This document shows, piece by piece, positions 54,228 through 63,631 of a stretch of DNA of 64,000 nucleotides; position 1 is the stretch's first letter; the number at the start of each line of letters is the position of its first letter. This stretch comes from Paraburkholderia metrosideri. Lineage in GTDB: Bacteria; Pseudomonadota; Gammaproteobacteria; Burkholderiales; Burkholderiaceae. A model generated the notes under the pieces. The model ran no database searches. It saw only the letters and a list, made by a program, of their open reading frames with translations, and had not been told where the DNA came from. The position numbers and the translations under genes are program-made. The DNA lies in NCBI RefSeq assembly GCF_904848625.1, contig NZ_CAJHCP010000008.1, positions 372,001 through 436,000 on the forward strand, in the 5' to 3' direction.

Positions 54228-54869
54228 TTACGCCGCCTTGTTCCGCAACGCCGGGCTCAGGCGCATCGCGTCGAAAACACCTTCAAGCAGTTGTTGCGCA
54301 TGCGCGCCGAAATCGGTTGCGTCGGGCAGGAACAGCATGTCGCGCAGCGACCCGCTGACAAACGCGTGCACCATCGCCGCGGCCAGCTTCGTATTCAGAT
54401 CGGCGGGCAACTGGCTCTTGGAGATCGCGTTGCGCAGACCCCCTTCGATTTTCGCCAGGCCTTCGCGCATATTGGTCTGATAGCGGACCATCACCGGCCC
54501 CATCTCTTCGACGAACTCGCACTTCAGAAACAGGATGTCGAAAACCCGCCGGCGACGCGGGTCGTTAGCCGTGTCGCGCAGACACACCACGCAGATTTCC
54601 ATTAATCGACCAAGCGGATCGGGCTCGTTAGGGTCTAGCGACGCCGCTTTGAGTTCGTCCAGCGGAAGCAGCACGCGGTCGAACATTTCGGTGAAGAGGT
54701 CGCCTTTGTGCGCGAAGTGCCAGTAAATGGCTCCGCGCGTGACGCCGGCAGCGTGGGCGATGTCGGCTAAGGAAGTGCGAGATACCCCTTTTTCGAAGAA
54801 GACCTGCTCGGCTGCGTCGAGAATGCTCGTGCGCGTCTCCAGCGCCTCTTCTTTGGTTCTTCTGACCAT
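54228..54869 (-). CDS. bpeR: TetR-family repressor of the efflux operon (BpeR/AcrR type)
   Basis: 213 residues. The N-terminal helix-turn-helix reads RTSILDAAEQVFFEKGVSRTSLADIAHAAGVTRGAIYWHF, close to AcrR, MtrR and BpeR. The rest is the drug-binding/dimer domain. It is divergent from the RND pump genes and an AcrR-like operator lies between them, so it most likely represses them and responds to pump substrates. Confidence 0.9.
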   Translation of the reverse strand: MVRRTKEEALETRTSILDAAEQVFFEKGVSRTSLADIAHAAGVTRGAIYWHFAHKGDLFTEMFDRVLLPLDELKAASLDPNEPDPLGRLMEICVVCLRDTANDPRRRRVFDILFLKCEFVEEMGPVMVRYQTNMREGLAKIEGGLRNAISKSQLPADLNTKLAAAMVHAFVSGSLRDMLFLPDATDFGAHAQQLLEGVFDAMRLSPALRNKAA

Positions 54870-55297
54870 GTTGGTAAGACCTGCCCTGACTGTGGGGTTT
54901 CACGGGCGTTATTAAGTCAGCCCGATGACAATCTGTCTGCAATTTAACCAAATTGCGAAGCAAACTTGCGGGCCCCCCGCCTGCAAGAGAAGTAAATGCA
55001 CTTTTACATGCATTCGTGAACGTATATATAATAGCACCCCACGATCGGATAGCCCAAGCCGTGACGACCGGTTAATATCCGTCACTGTTGCCTTTCAAAC
55101 GCTTTGCGCCGCCGCTGAACGGGGGGCGCCGCGCGGCATTTCCCGGTTTGGCGCATTTACATCAGGGTGCCTCTGCAGGTGCTGCTTTGCATCCACGGGC
55201 TTCCGGTCAAGCGTCGCAAGACGCATGTGTGCGCTGTCGTCCCCGGGGTAGGGATGCGCGCACTTTTTCATTCTCAGTCTTAGACAGAGGTCGCTCC
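54870..55297. other. bpeR/bpeA divergent control region
   Basis: About 430 bp. It contains the operator-promoter at 55003-55032 and a stretch of about 260 nt that would be the leader of the pump mRNA. The frame of bpeA is open through much of this leader (back to about 55088) but without adaptor-like sequence. Confidence 0.6.
55003..55032 (+). promoter_or_regulatory. bpeAB-oprB promoter with AcrR-like operator in the spacer
   Basis: -35 TTTACA (55003-55008), 18-bp spacer and a perfect -10 TATAAT (55027-55032). The 24 bp at 55005-55028 closely follow the E. coli AcrR box (halves TACATGCATT and GAACGTATATA around CGT) and form an imperfect palindrome. Binding here would block the polymerase. 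Confidence 0.75.
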
Positions 55298-56530
55298 ATG
55301 CGCGTCGAACGGATTCCATTCCGCTTAATTAGTGCCGCGACGGCTGCCGTATTGCTGGCAGCATGCGGACAAAAACAATCTGCCCCGCCGCCACAAACGC
55401 CCGAAGTAGGCGTCGTCACTCTCCAGCCGACAACCGTAGCGGTCGTCACCGAACTGCCGGGCCGCACCAGTGCTTTCCTCGTCGCGCAAGTGCGCGCACG
55501 GGTCGACGGCATCGTGCTGCGCCGCGAGTTCACGGAAGGTGGCCAGGTCAAGGCGGGTCAACGTCTGTACAAGATCGACCCGGCACCGTACATCGCCACG
55601 TTGAACAATGCGAAGGCAACGCTCGCGAAGGCGCAGGCGAACCTCGTGTCGGTGACGGCGCAGGCCAACCGCTATAAGGTGCTGGTCGCCGCGAACGCGG
55701 TCAGCAAGCAGGACTACGACAACGCGGTCGCCTCAGAAGGGCAGGCCGTTGCCGATGTCGCAGCGGGCAAGGCAGCCGTCGACACCGCGCAGATCAATCT
55801 CGGCTATACGGATGTGACCTCGCCGGTCACCGGCCAGATCGGTGTGTCGCAGGTCACGCCGGGCGCGTATGTGCAGGCAAGCGCCGCGACATTGATGGCT
55901 ACCGTCCAGCAACTCGACCCGGTCTATGTCGACCTGACGCAATCGAGCCTCGACGGTCTGAAGCTGCGCCGTGAAGTGCAGGAAGGGCGTCTGAAGACGA
56001 GCGGTCCGGATGCGGCGCAAGTCTCGCTGATTCTCGAAGACGGCCGCACTTACTCCGAAAAGGGCAAGCTGCAGTTCACCGACGTGACGGTCGATCAGGG
56101 CACGGGATCGGTCACGGTTCGCGCAATCTTCAAGAACGCCGACAAGGTGCTGCTGCCGGGCATGTTCGTGCGCGCGCGCATCGACGAAGGTGTGAACCAG
56201 AACGCGATCGTCGTGCCGCAAGTCGGCATCACGCATGACCAGAAGGGTCAACCGACCGCACTGGTGGTGGGTGACGACAACAAGGTCACGCTGCGTCAGC
56301 TCGTCACCAACGGCACGTACGGCAACAACTGGGTGGTCGCAAGCGGCCTCAAGCCAGGTGACCGCGTGATCGTCCAGGGCACCGACAAGGCGCGCCCGGG
56401 CATGCAGGTCAAGCCAGTTGCCGCGCAACTTCCCGCCACCCCCGCTTCCGACGCAGCCGCTCAGGGCGCGCCGGCCGCCAGCGGTGCTGCTCAGACGGCG
56501 CAACCCGCCTCTGCTGCATCGGGCGCGTAA
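55298..56530 (+). CDS. bpeA: RND efflux periplasmic adaptor (BpeA/AcrA-like)
   Basis: 410 residues from ATG 55298. A lipoprotein signal ends LLAAC (C about 23). Membrane-fusion-protein features are the barrel/lipoyl motif QVRARVDGIVLRREFTEGGQVKAGQRLYKIDP and the helical hairpin (about 110-170), then DVTSPVTGQIG. The C terminus is an Ala/Pro-rich tail. It links the inner-membrane pump to the outer-membrane channel. It starts 18 bp before bpeB. Confidence 0.93.
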   Translation: MRVERIPFRLISAATAAVLLAACGQKQSAPPPQTPEVGVVTLQPTTVAVVTELPGRTSAFLVAQVRARVDGIVLRREFTEGGQVKAGQRLYKIDPAPYIATLNNAKATLAKAQANLVSVTAQANRYKVLVAANAVSKQDYDNAVASEGQAVADVAAGKAAVDTAQINLGYTDVTSPVTGQIGVSQVTPGAYVQASAATLMATVQQLDPVYVDLTQSSLDGLKLRREVQEGRLKTSGPDAAQVSLILEDGRTYSEKGKLQFTDVTVDQGTGSVTVRAIFKNADKVLLPGMFVRARIDEGVNQNAIVVPQVGITHDQKGQPTALVVGDDNKVTLRQLVTNGTYGNNWVVASGLKPGDRVIVQGTDKARPGMQVKPVAAQLPATPASDAAAQGAPAASGAAQTAQPASAASGA

Positions 56531-56548
56531 TAACAGGGAGCCCGCCTC

Positions 56549-59500
56549 ATGGCAAAGTTCTTCATTGATCGCCCGATTTTTGCATGGGTGATCGCCATTA
56601 TTCTGATGCTCGCGGGTATCGCGTCGGTCTTTACGTTGCCGATCGCGCAATACCCGACCATCGCGCCGCCGGCTGTGCAGATCAGCGCAACCTACCCGGG
56701 CGCATCGGCGAAGACGGTGGAAAACACCGTCACGCAGGTGATCGAGCAGCAGATGAGTGGTCTCGACCACTTGCTGTATCTGGCGTCCACCTCGGACGAC
56801 TCGGGTACCGCAACCATCACGCTGACGTTCGCGGCCGGCACCAACCCTGACATCGCGCAGGTGCAGGTGCAGAACAAGCTGCAACTCGCCACGCCGCTGT
56901 TGCCGCAGGCCGTGCAGCAGTTGGGCACCAAGGTCACGAAGTCGAGCAGCAGCTTCTTGCTGGTCATGGCTTTCGTGTCCGAAGACGGCAGCATGAGCAA
57001 GTACGACCTGGCGAACTACGTCGCGTCCAACATTCAGGATCCGGTCAGCCGGATCGACGGTGTGGGTACGGTGACGCTGTTCGGCTCGCAGTACGCGATG
57101 CGAATCTGGCTCGACGCGAACAAGCTGAATAACTTCGGCCTGACGCCTGTCGACGTGCAAACCGCACTGACCGCGCAGAACGTGCAGGTTGCAGGCGGCT
57201 CGCTTGGCGGCACGCCGTCGGTGCCGGGTCAGGTGCTGCAGGCCACCATCACGCAGGCCACGCTGCTGAACACGCCTGAACAGTTCGGCAACATCCTGCT
57301 GAAGGTGAATCAGGACGGCTCGCAAGTGCGTCTGCGCGACGTGTCGCACATCGAGCTGGGTGGCGAAAACTACAACTTCGACACCAAGTACAACGGGCAG
57401 CCTACGGCTGGCTTCGGTATTCAGCTCGCCACCGGTGCGAACGCGCTGGCTACGGCGAAAGCGGTCCGCGCGAAGGTCGCTGAACTGTCGAAGTACTTCC
57501 CGCACGGCCTGGTCGTCCAGTATCCGTACGACACCACGCCGTTCGTGCGTCTGTCGATCGAAGAAGTGGTCAAGACGCTGCTCGAAGGTATCGTGCTGGT
57601 GTTCCTGGTCATGTACCTGTTCCTGCAGAACCTGCGCGCCACGCTGATCCCGACGATCGCCGTGCCGGTGGTGCTGCTGGGCACGTTCGCGGTGATGGGT
57701 CTGGTGGGCTTCTCGATCAACACGCTGTCCATGTTCGGGCTGGTGCTCGCGATCGGCCTGCTGGTGGACGATGCGATCGTGGTGGTGGAAAACGTCGAGC
57801 GGGTGATGCAGGAGGAGGGCTTATCCCCTCGCGACGCAACCCGCAAGGCGATGGACCAGATCACCGGCGCACTGGTCGGCGTGGCGCTCGTGCTGTCGGC
57901 GGTGTTCGTGCCGGTCGCGTTCTCGGGCGGCTCGGTCGGCGCTATTTACCGGCAGTTCTCGCTGACGATCGTGGCGGCGATGGTGCTGTCCGTGCTGGTC
58001 GCGTTGATTCTGACGCCGGCACTGTGCGCGACGATCCTCAAGCCGATTCCGAAGGGGCATCACGAAAAATCCACCGGGTTCTTCGGCTGGTTCAACCGCA
58101 CGTTCAACAAGAGCCGCGACAAGTATCACTCGGGCGTGCACCACGTGATCAAGCGCTCGGGCCGCTGGCTCATCATCTACATGGTGGTGATCTTCGCGGT
58201 GGGTCTGCTGTTCGTGAAGCTGCCGAAGTCGTTCCTGCCTGATGAAGATCAGGGCACGATGTTCGTGCTGGTGCAGACGCCGTCGGGTTCGACCCAGGAA
58301 ACCACCGCGCGCGCGTTGAAGGACGTGTCCGACTACCTGCTCAACGACGAGAAGGCGATTGTCGAATCGACCTTCACGGTGAACGGCTTCAGCTTCGCCG
58401 GTCGTGGCCAGAACGCGGGTCTCGTGTTCGTGCGGATGAAGGACTACGCGCAGCGTCAGCACTCGGACCAGAAGGTCCAGGCGCTGGTGGGCCGGCTGTA
58501 CATGCATTTTGCCGGCTACAAGAACGCCGTCGTGTTCCCGGTCAATCCGCCGTCGATTCCTGAACTCGGTACGGCAGCGGGCTTCGACTTCCAGTTGCAG
58601 GACCGCGCGGGTGTCGGCCATGAAAAGCTGATGGAAGCACGGAACATGCTGCTGGGCATGGCCGCGAAAGATCCGACGCTGGCTCAGGTGCGTCCGAACG
58701 GCCTGAACGATACGCCGCAGTTCAAGGTGAATATCGATCGGGAGAAGGCTGAGGCGCTGGGCGTTGCCGTGTCCGACATCAACACGACGTTCTCGATTGC
58801 GTGGGCTTCCGCGTATGTGAACAACTTCCTCGATACCGACGGCCGGATCAAGAAGGTCTACCTGCAAGGCGACGCGCCTTTCCGGATGAAACCGGAAGAC
58901 GTGAGTGCCTGGTTCGTGCGCAACAGCGCGGGCGCGATGGTGCCGTTCTCGGCTTTCGCCAACACGGAGTGGATCTACGGTTCGCCGAAGCTCGAACGCT
59001 ACAACGGTATTTCGTCGGTCGAAATCCAGGGCGCGGCGGCACCGGGCAAGTCGACCGGTCAGGCCATGACGGCGATGGAAGCACTCGTGACCAAGTTGCC
59101 GGCAGGTATCGGCTACGAATGGACGGGTCTGTCGCTGCAGGAACGTCAGTCGGGTTCGCAGGCGCCGATTCTGTACGGCATCTCGATCCTCGTCGTGTTC
59201 CTGTGTCTCGCGGCGTTGTATGAAAGCTGGTCGATCCCGTTCTCGGTGATCATGGTGGTGCCGCTCGGCGTGATCGGCGCACTGCTGGCCGCTACGCTGC
59301 GTGGGCTCGAGAACGACGTGTTCTTCCAGGTGGGTCTGTTGACCACGGTCGGGTTGTCGGCGAAGAACGCGATTCTGATCGTGGAATTCGCCCGCGAGTT
59401 GCAGCAGGGTGAAGGAATGGGGCCGGTCGAGGCCGCGCTGGAAGCGGCGCGTCTGCGGTTGCGTCCAATTCTGATGACCTCGCTCGCGTTCATTCTCGGC

Positions 59501-59761
59501 GTGCTGCCGCTCGCTATCAGTAACGGCGCGGGCTCGGCAAGCCAGCACGCGATCGGTACCGGCGTGATCGGCGGGATGTTGACGGCGACCTTCCTCGCGA
59601 TTTTCATGATCCCGATGTTCTTCGTCGTGATCCGCGCGAAGTTCGGCGGTGAGAAGGAAGACCCGGATGAGGCGCTCGCACACTACAACCAGCACCATCC
59701 GCATGATCCGCAAGCTGGCGGCTCAGCGGCTGATGAGGGTTCGGGCAAGGACGGACATTGA
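56549..59761 (+). CDS. bpeB: RND multidrug efflux transporter (BpeB/AcrB-like)
   Basis: 1070 residues, normal HAE1 length. It starts MAKFFIDRPIFAWVIAIILM; the proton-relay Asp pair is in TM4 (GLLVDDAIVVVENV). Large periplasmic loops follow TM1 and TM7, with porter and docking domains. The final hydrophilic tail is His/Asp-rich (HYNQHHPHDPQ). It exports a broad range of drugs with BpeA and OprB. The stop is almost adjacent to oprB. Confidence 0.95.
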   Translation: MAKFFIDRPIFAWVIAIILMLAGIASVFTLPIAQYPTIAPPAVQISATYPGASAKTVENTVTQVIEQQMSGLDHLLYLASTSDDSGTATITLTFAAGTNPDIAQVQVQNKLQLATPLLPQAVQQLGTKVTKSSSSFLLVMAFVSEDGSMSKYDLANYVASNIQDPVSRIDGVGTVTLFGSQYAMRIWLDANKLNNFGLTPVDVQTALTAQNVQVAGGSLGGTPSVPGQVLQATITQATLLNTPEQFGNILLKVNQDGSQVRLRDVSHIELGGENYNFDTKYNGQPTAGFGIQLATGANALATAKAVRAKVAELSKYFPHGLVVQYPYDTTPFVRLSIEEVVKTLLEGIVLVFLVMYLFLQNLRATLIPTIAVPVVLLGTFAVMGLVGFSINTLSMFGLVLAIGLLVDDAIVVVENVERVMQEEGLSPRDATRKAMDQITGALVGVALVLSAVFVPVAFSGGSVGAIYRQFSLTIVAAMVLSVLVALILTPALCATILKPIPKGHHEKSTGFFGWFNRTFNKSRDKYHSGVHHVIKRSGRWLIIYMVVIFAVGLLFVKLPKSFLPDEDQGTMFVLVQTPSGSTQETTARALKDVSDYLLNDEKAIVESTFTVNGFSFAGRGQNAGLVFVRMKDYAQRQHSDQKVQALVGRLYMHFAGYKNAVVFPVNPPSIPELGTAAGFDFQLQDRAGVGHEKLMEARNMLLGMAAKDPTLAQVRPNGLNDTPQFKVNIDREKAEALGVAVSDINTTFSIAWASAYVNNFLDTDGRIKKVYLQGDAPFRMKPEDVSAWFVRNSAGAMVPFSAFANTEWIYGSPKLERYNGISSVEIQGAAAPGKSTGQAMTAMEALVTKLPAGIGYEWTGLSLQERQSGSQAPILYGISILVVFLCLAALYESWSIPFSVIMVVPLGVIGALLAATLRGLENDVFFQVGLLTTVGLSAKNAILIVEFARELQQGEGMGPVEAALEAARLRLRPILMTSLAFILGVLPLAISNGAGSASQHAIGTGVIGGMLTATFLAIFMIPMFFVVIRAKFGGEKEDPDEALAHYNQHHPHDPQAGGSAADEGSGKDGH

Positions 59762-59762
59762 G

Positions 59763-61313
59763 ATGCAAAAACACTCTTTGATTGCAGTGGCGGTCGCGTT
59801 GTTCGCCACGGGTTGCACGATGGCGCCGCATTATCAGCGTCCGGACGCACCCGTGACGTCGACCTTCCCGACCGGCGGCGTGTACGACACGCAGCCGGGC
59901 GCGACCCAGCCGGGTCAGCAGCAACAGCCCGGCTCGACCAGCGCGGCGCGCAGCGCGAACGGCCAGGCCGCCGCCGACATCGGCTGGCGCAATTTCTTCG
60001 TCGATCCGCGCATGCAGCAGCTGATCGAGATCGCGCTGAAGAACAACCGCGATCTGCGTGTGTCGGTGCTGAACATGCAGTCGTCACAGGCGCAGTATCG
60101 GATCGTTCGCGCCGGTCTGCTGCCGACGCTCGAAGCCGCGGGCTCGGGAACCCGGCAGCGTACGCCGCTGGATCTGTCGTCGGTTCCTGAGACGATCACC
60201 AGCTCGTACTCGGTCGGTCTGAATGCGTCGTGGGAAATCGACTTTTTCGGGCGGGTTCAGAGTCTGAAGGATCAGGCGTTGGCGACCTACCTGGGCACGA
60301 CCCAGGCGCGCAAGGCAGCGGAAATCGCGCTGGTCTCGCAGGTGGCGAACCAGTATCTGACGGTGCTCGAACTCGACGACCTGCTGAAGGTCACGCAAGA
60401 TACGTTGAAGACCGCGCAGGACTCGTACCGCATCACCAAGCTGCAGTTCGACAACGGCACCGGTTCGGAACTCGATCTGCGTCAGGCGCAGACCGTGGTC
60501 GAGCAAGCCGCCGCGAATCTGCAGGCGCAGGCGCGTTTGCGGGCTCAGGCCGAGAACGCGCTGGTGCTGTTGCTCGGTGAACCGCTGCCGGCCGATCTGG
60601 CGCCGGGTCTGAAGCTGAACGATCAGAATCTGCTGACGGATATCCCTGCCGGTCTGCCGTCCGATCTGCTGACGCGTCGTCCGGACATCATGGAGGCCGA
60701 GGAGAATCTGCTCGCGGCCAACGCGAATATCGGCGCGGCGCGGGCGGCATTCTTCCCGCAGGTCACGCTGACGGGCAGTGTCGGTACGCTGAGCCCGACG
60801 CTGGGTGGTCTGTTCAAGCCGGGTTCGGCGGCGTGGAGTTTCGCACCGTCGATCACGGTGCCGATTTTCGAGGGCGGCCAGTTGAAGGCCAGCCTCGACG
60901 TCGCCAACATCCAGAAGAACGTGCAGATCGCCACGTATGAAAAGGCGATCCAGACGGCCTTCCGCGAAGTGGCCGACGGACTGGCGGCGCGCGGCACCTA
61001 CGATCAGCAGATTCAGTCGCTGGAGCGCAATACCTTTGCGGAACAGCGCCGGCTGGATTTGTCGAACCTGCGCTATACGAACGGGGTCGACAGCTATCTG
61101 TCGGTGCTGACCGCGCAGACGGATCTGTACACGTCGCAGCAATCGCTGATCACGGCGCGCATGGAGCGCCTGCAGAACCTGGTCACGCTGTATCAGGCGT
61201 TGGGCGGTGGGTGGATCGAGCATACCGGCGATCAACCGCGTCCGGCTGACGCACCGGTCGACTACGGTGCAGCAAGTGCACCGGTGGCGGCTTCGGCGGC
61301 GACGGCGGGGTGA
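59763..61313 (+). CDS. oprB: Outer-membrane efflux channel (OprB/TolC-NodT family)
   Basis: 516 residues from ATG 59763, 1 bp after the bpeB stop. The lipoprotein signal ends FATGC (C about 18). Two OEP repeats are visible: the first with NNRDLRVSVLNMQSSQAQYRIVRAGLLPTL and the second with ANANIGAARAAFFPQVTLTGSVG. It is the exit duct of the tripartite pump. A palindromic terminator follows at 61401. Confidence 0.94.
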   Translation: MQKHSLIAVAVALFATGCTMAPHYQRPDAPVTSTFPTGGVYDTQPGATQPGQQQQPGSTSAARSANGQAAADIGWRNFFVDPRMQQLIEIALKNNRDLRVSVLNMQSSQAQYRIVRAGLLPTLEAAGSGTRQRTPLDLSSVPETITSSYSVGLNASWEIDFFGRVQSLKDQALATYLGTTQARKAAEIALVSQVANQYLTVLELDDLLKVTQDTLKTAQDSYRITKLQFDNGTGSELDLRQAQTVVEQAAANLQAQARLRAQAENALVLLLGEPLPADLAPGLKLNDQNLLTDIPAGLPSDLLTRRPDIMEAEENLLAANANIGAARAAFFPQVTLTGSVGTLSPTLGGLFKPGSAAWSFAPSITVPIFEGGQLKASLDVANIQKNVQIATYEKAIQTAFREVADGLAARGTYDQQIQSLERNTFAEQRRLDLSNLRYTNGVDSYLSVLTAQTDLYTSQQSLITARMERLQNLVTLYQALGGGWIEHTGDQPRPADAPVDYGAASAPVAASAATAG

Positions 61314-61400
61314 GTCGAGTCTTGCATCGGCAGGTGCGCGGAGCGGGTTATGTTTTAACGAAACCGTTCTGCGCAGTTCGCTGAAGCTGAGAGAAATAGA

Positions 61401-61430
61401 AAAAGCCACGGCATGCCGTGGCTTTTTCTT
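61401..61430. terminator. Bidirectional terminator between oprB and the purine permease gene
   Basis: A perfect 7-bp stem GCCACGG/CCGTGGC around CATG (61405-61422), flanked by A's on one side and TTTTTCTT on the other, so it can end the convergent transcripts on both strands. Confidence 0.9.
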
Positions 61431-61478
61431 TGTTGCCTGTCATTCGCACTGCCACTCGTCGCGGCAGGCTCCATCACC

Positions 61479-62888
61479 TCAATGCAAATCCACCGCGCGC
61501 AGCATCTGATCTCCCTGCGCTTCGTTTCCCGCACGTCCGTCGAAATCATGTCCGGCATGACGAATCTCGCAGCGCGCTTTCTTCTCGCTCTTCACGCCGT
61601 TGAAGATCAGGTTCAGCACCACCGCCGACACCGAAGCCAGCAGAATCCCGCTATGCAGCAGCGGCGACAGCGCCGGCGGCAGTTTCGAGAAGAAGTGCGG
61701 CGACACGACCGGCACCAGACCGAGCCCGATACTCACCGCGACGATGAACAGGTTGTGGTGGTTCTTCACGAAGTCGACCTTCGATAGCACCTTGATGCCG
61801 TTCGCCGCGACCATCCCAAACATCACGATGCCCGCGCCGCCGAGCACGAAGGCTGGCACCGACGCGACCACCTGCGCCATCTTCGGAAACAGGCCGAGCA
61901 GCACGAGGATCACACCGCCCATCGCGCAGACAAAGCGGCTCTTCACACCGGTCACGCCGATCAAGCCGACGTTCTGCGAGAACGAGGTATGCGGGAACGA
62001 GTTGAAGATGCCGCCGATCAGCGTGCCCAGACCATCCACACGCAGACCGCGCACGAGCGCCTTCTGATCGACCGGACGATCGACCATGTCACCGACTGCG
62101 AGGAACATGCCGGTCGATTCGATGAACGTGACGAACATCACGGTGACCATCGTCGCGATCGACAGCGGATCGAAGTGCGGCAGCCCGAAGTGGAACGGCA
62201 TCACGAAGCCGACCCACGGCGCGTGCGTGACGCCGTCCATGTTGACTCGACCGAGCGCCAGCGCAATCAGGAAACCGGCGACGATGCCGAGCAGCACCGA
62301 GATGTTGGCGAGGAAGCCTTTCGCGAACTTGTTGATCAGCAGGATCAGCATCAGCACGAGCAGCGACAGACCCAGGTAGATCGGATTGCCGTAATCGGGA
62401 TTGCCTACGCCGCCGGCCGCCCAGTTGATGCCGACTTCCATCAGCGACAACCCGATCACCGAGATCACCACGCCGATCACCACAGGCGGGAAGAAGCGCA
62501 GCAATTTTCCGACCATTGGCGCGAGAAGAATGCCGACCACCCCGGCCGCGATGGTCGAACCGAAGATGTCGAGAATGCCGAGCGACGGATTGGTGCCGAT
62601 CGCGACCATCGGACCGACGGCTGCGAACGTGCAGCCCATGATGACCGGCAGGCGAATGCCGAAGATCCACAGCCCGAGGGTCTGGATCAGCGTGGCAATA
62701 CCGCAGGAAAACAAATCGGCGCTGATCAGGAACGCGATCTGGTCTTTCGGCAACTTGAGCGCGGCGCCAATGATCAGCGGCACCGCGACCGCCCCGGCGT
62801 ACATCACCAGAACGTGCTGAATGCCGAGGGTGAGCAACTGGGCTGCGGGCAGTCTCTCGTCGCACGGGTGAACCGTGTTCGATTGCAT
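61479..62888 (-). CDS. NCS2-family purine (xanthine/uric acid) permease
   Basis: 469 residues from ATG 62888. About 14 membrane segments. The family motifs are QHVLVMYAGAVAVPLIIGAAL near the N terminus and ESTGMFLAVGD and GTLIGGIFNSFPHTSFSQNVGLIGVTGVKSR in the middle (conserved E, Q and N). The C terminus is hydrophilic. It is most similar to xanthine/urate transporters (UacT, XanP type). The substrate is inferred from family; no purine catabolism genes are near. Confidence 0.9.
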   Translation of the reverse strand: MQSNTVHPCDERLPAAQLLTLGIQHVLVMYAGAVAVPLIIGAALKLPKDQIAFLISADLFSCGIATLIQTLGLWIFGIRLPVIMGCTFAAVGPMVAIGTNPSLGILDIFGSTIAAGVVGILLAPMVGKLLRFFPPVVIGVVISVIGLSLMEVGINWAAGGVGNPDYGNPIYLGLSLLVLMLILLINKFAKGFLANISVLLGIVAGFLIALALGRVNMDGVTHAPWVGFVMPFHFGLPHFDPLSIATMVTVMFVTFIESTGMFLAVGDMVDRPVDQKALVRGLRVDGLGTLIGGIFNSFPHTSFSQNVGLIGVTGVKSRFVCAMGGVILVLLGLFPKMAQVVASVPAFVLGGAGIVMFGMVAANGIKVLSKVDFVKNHHNLFIVAVSIGLGLVPVVSPHFFSKLPPALSPLLHSGILLASVSAVVLNLIFNGVKSEKKARCEIRHAGHDFDGRAGNEAQGDQMLRAVDLH

Positions 62889-63377
62889 ATCTCTGTCTCC
62901 ACCAATCTGTTTTGGGAATGACTCCAAGGTATCGGGGACGAAAATGTGCAACAAGACCACTGGGGCCTATTCCGGCATTCCCGGTGACGATATGGGTGGG
63001 CGTCGATTGAAAGGAGAATTAAAGGTGTGTGAATCCTGCCGACGCGCTCAGCCCCTTGCAGCGGCGATTCAGCGACGCGCGCCCGGTGTGCCCGGGTGAA
63101 AGGGATATGTGTGAGAATCAATGAGGTGTATCCCGCTCAGCGCATAGTCCTGTTTTGACATGGCTCGCTGTCTGGCGGGGTTAACCCGCGATTTGGGATG
63201 TTCGGCGCGTTTTCGCGCGGGTTTGCGCAAGACCGCGAGAACATAGAAATCGATGCTTTTTGCCGGTGCGTTTCCGGATGTTTTTCGTGTGAAGACTCGC
63301 GTGTTTTTTTGCATGTTGCGCGTGTCTTTCGTTGGCTTCCGTTTTCCTGATCCCCGTCACTTCACGTGCAATCGCCC
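62889..63377. other. Intergenic region before the kinase remnant
   Basis: About 490 bp. It should contain the purine permease promoter (minus strand). A GTG with AGGAG upstream at about 63026 opens only a short 24-codon frame with no support. No known operator was recognised. Confidence 0.4.
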
Positions 63378-63631
63378 ATGAGTTTCCTCGGCATCGATCT
63401 CGGCACCGGTTCCGTCAAAGTGGCAATCGTCGACGAACACGGCCGCGAGCAGGCGGTGGCGAGCGTCGCGTATGCGCTCGAAACACCCCGTCCCGGTTGG
63501 GCCGAAACAGCGGTGCAAACATGGTGGCGTGCGTTGTGCGATGCGATGGCGCGCTTGCCGGACGTTACGAACGTTTCCTCGATCTTTATGGCCGGGTAGA
63601 AAGCTGGTTCGGCGACACAACGCCGCGCTAG
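63378..63631 (+). pseudogene. FGGY carbohydrate kinase (xylulokinase-like) with internal deletion
   Basis: From ATG 63378 about 60 residues match the N terminus of FGGY kinases (FLGIDLGTGSVKVAIVDEHG, then PRPGWAETAVQTWWRALCDAM). Around 63548-63560 this similarity stops. A second frame then encodes LAGRYERFLDLYGRVESWF and ends at TAG 63629-63631; this resembles the C-terminal YxRFxxLYP segment of xylulokinases. Roughly 400 of about 490 residues are missing. The gene cannot encode an active kinase. Confidence 0.75.

Noticed and set aside
57821..59713. 630-codon minus-strand frame
   Set aside because: It is antisense to the bpeB gene, with low-complexity Arg/His/Glu composition.
62875..63099. 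74-codon plus-strand frame in the purine permease upstream region
   Set aside because: It overlaps the divergent gene start, and its only ribosome-binding site precedes a late 24-codon segment without known features.
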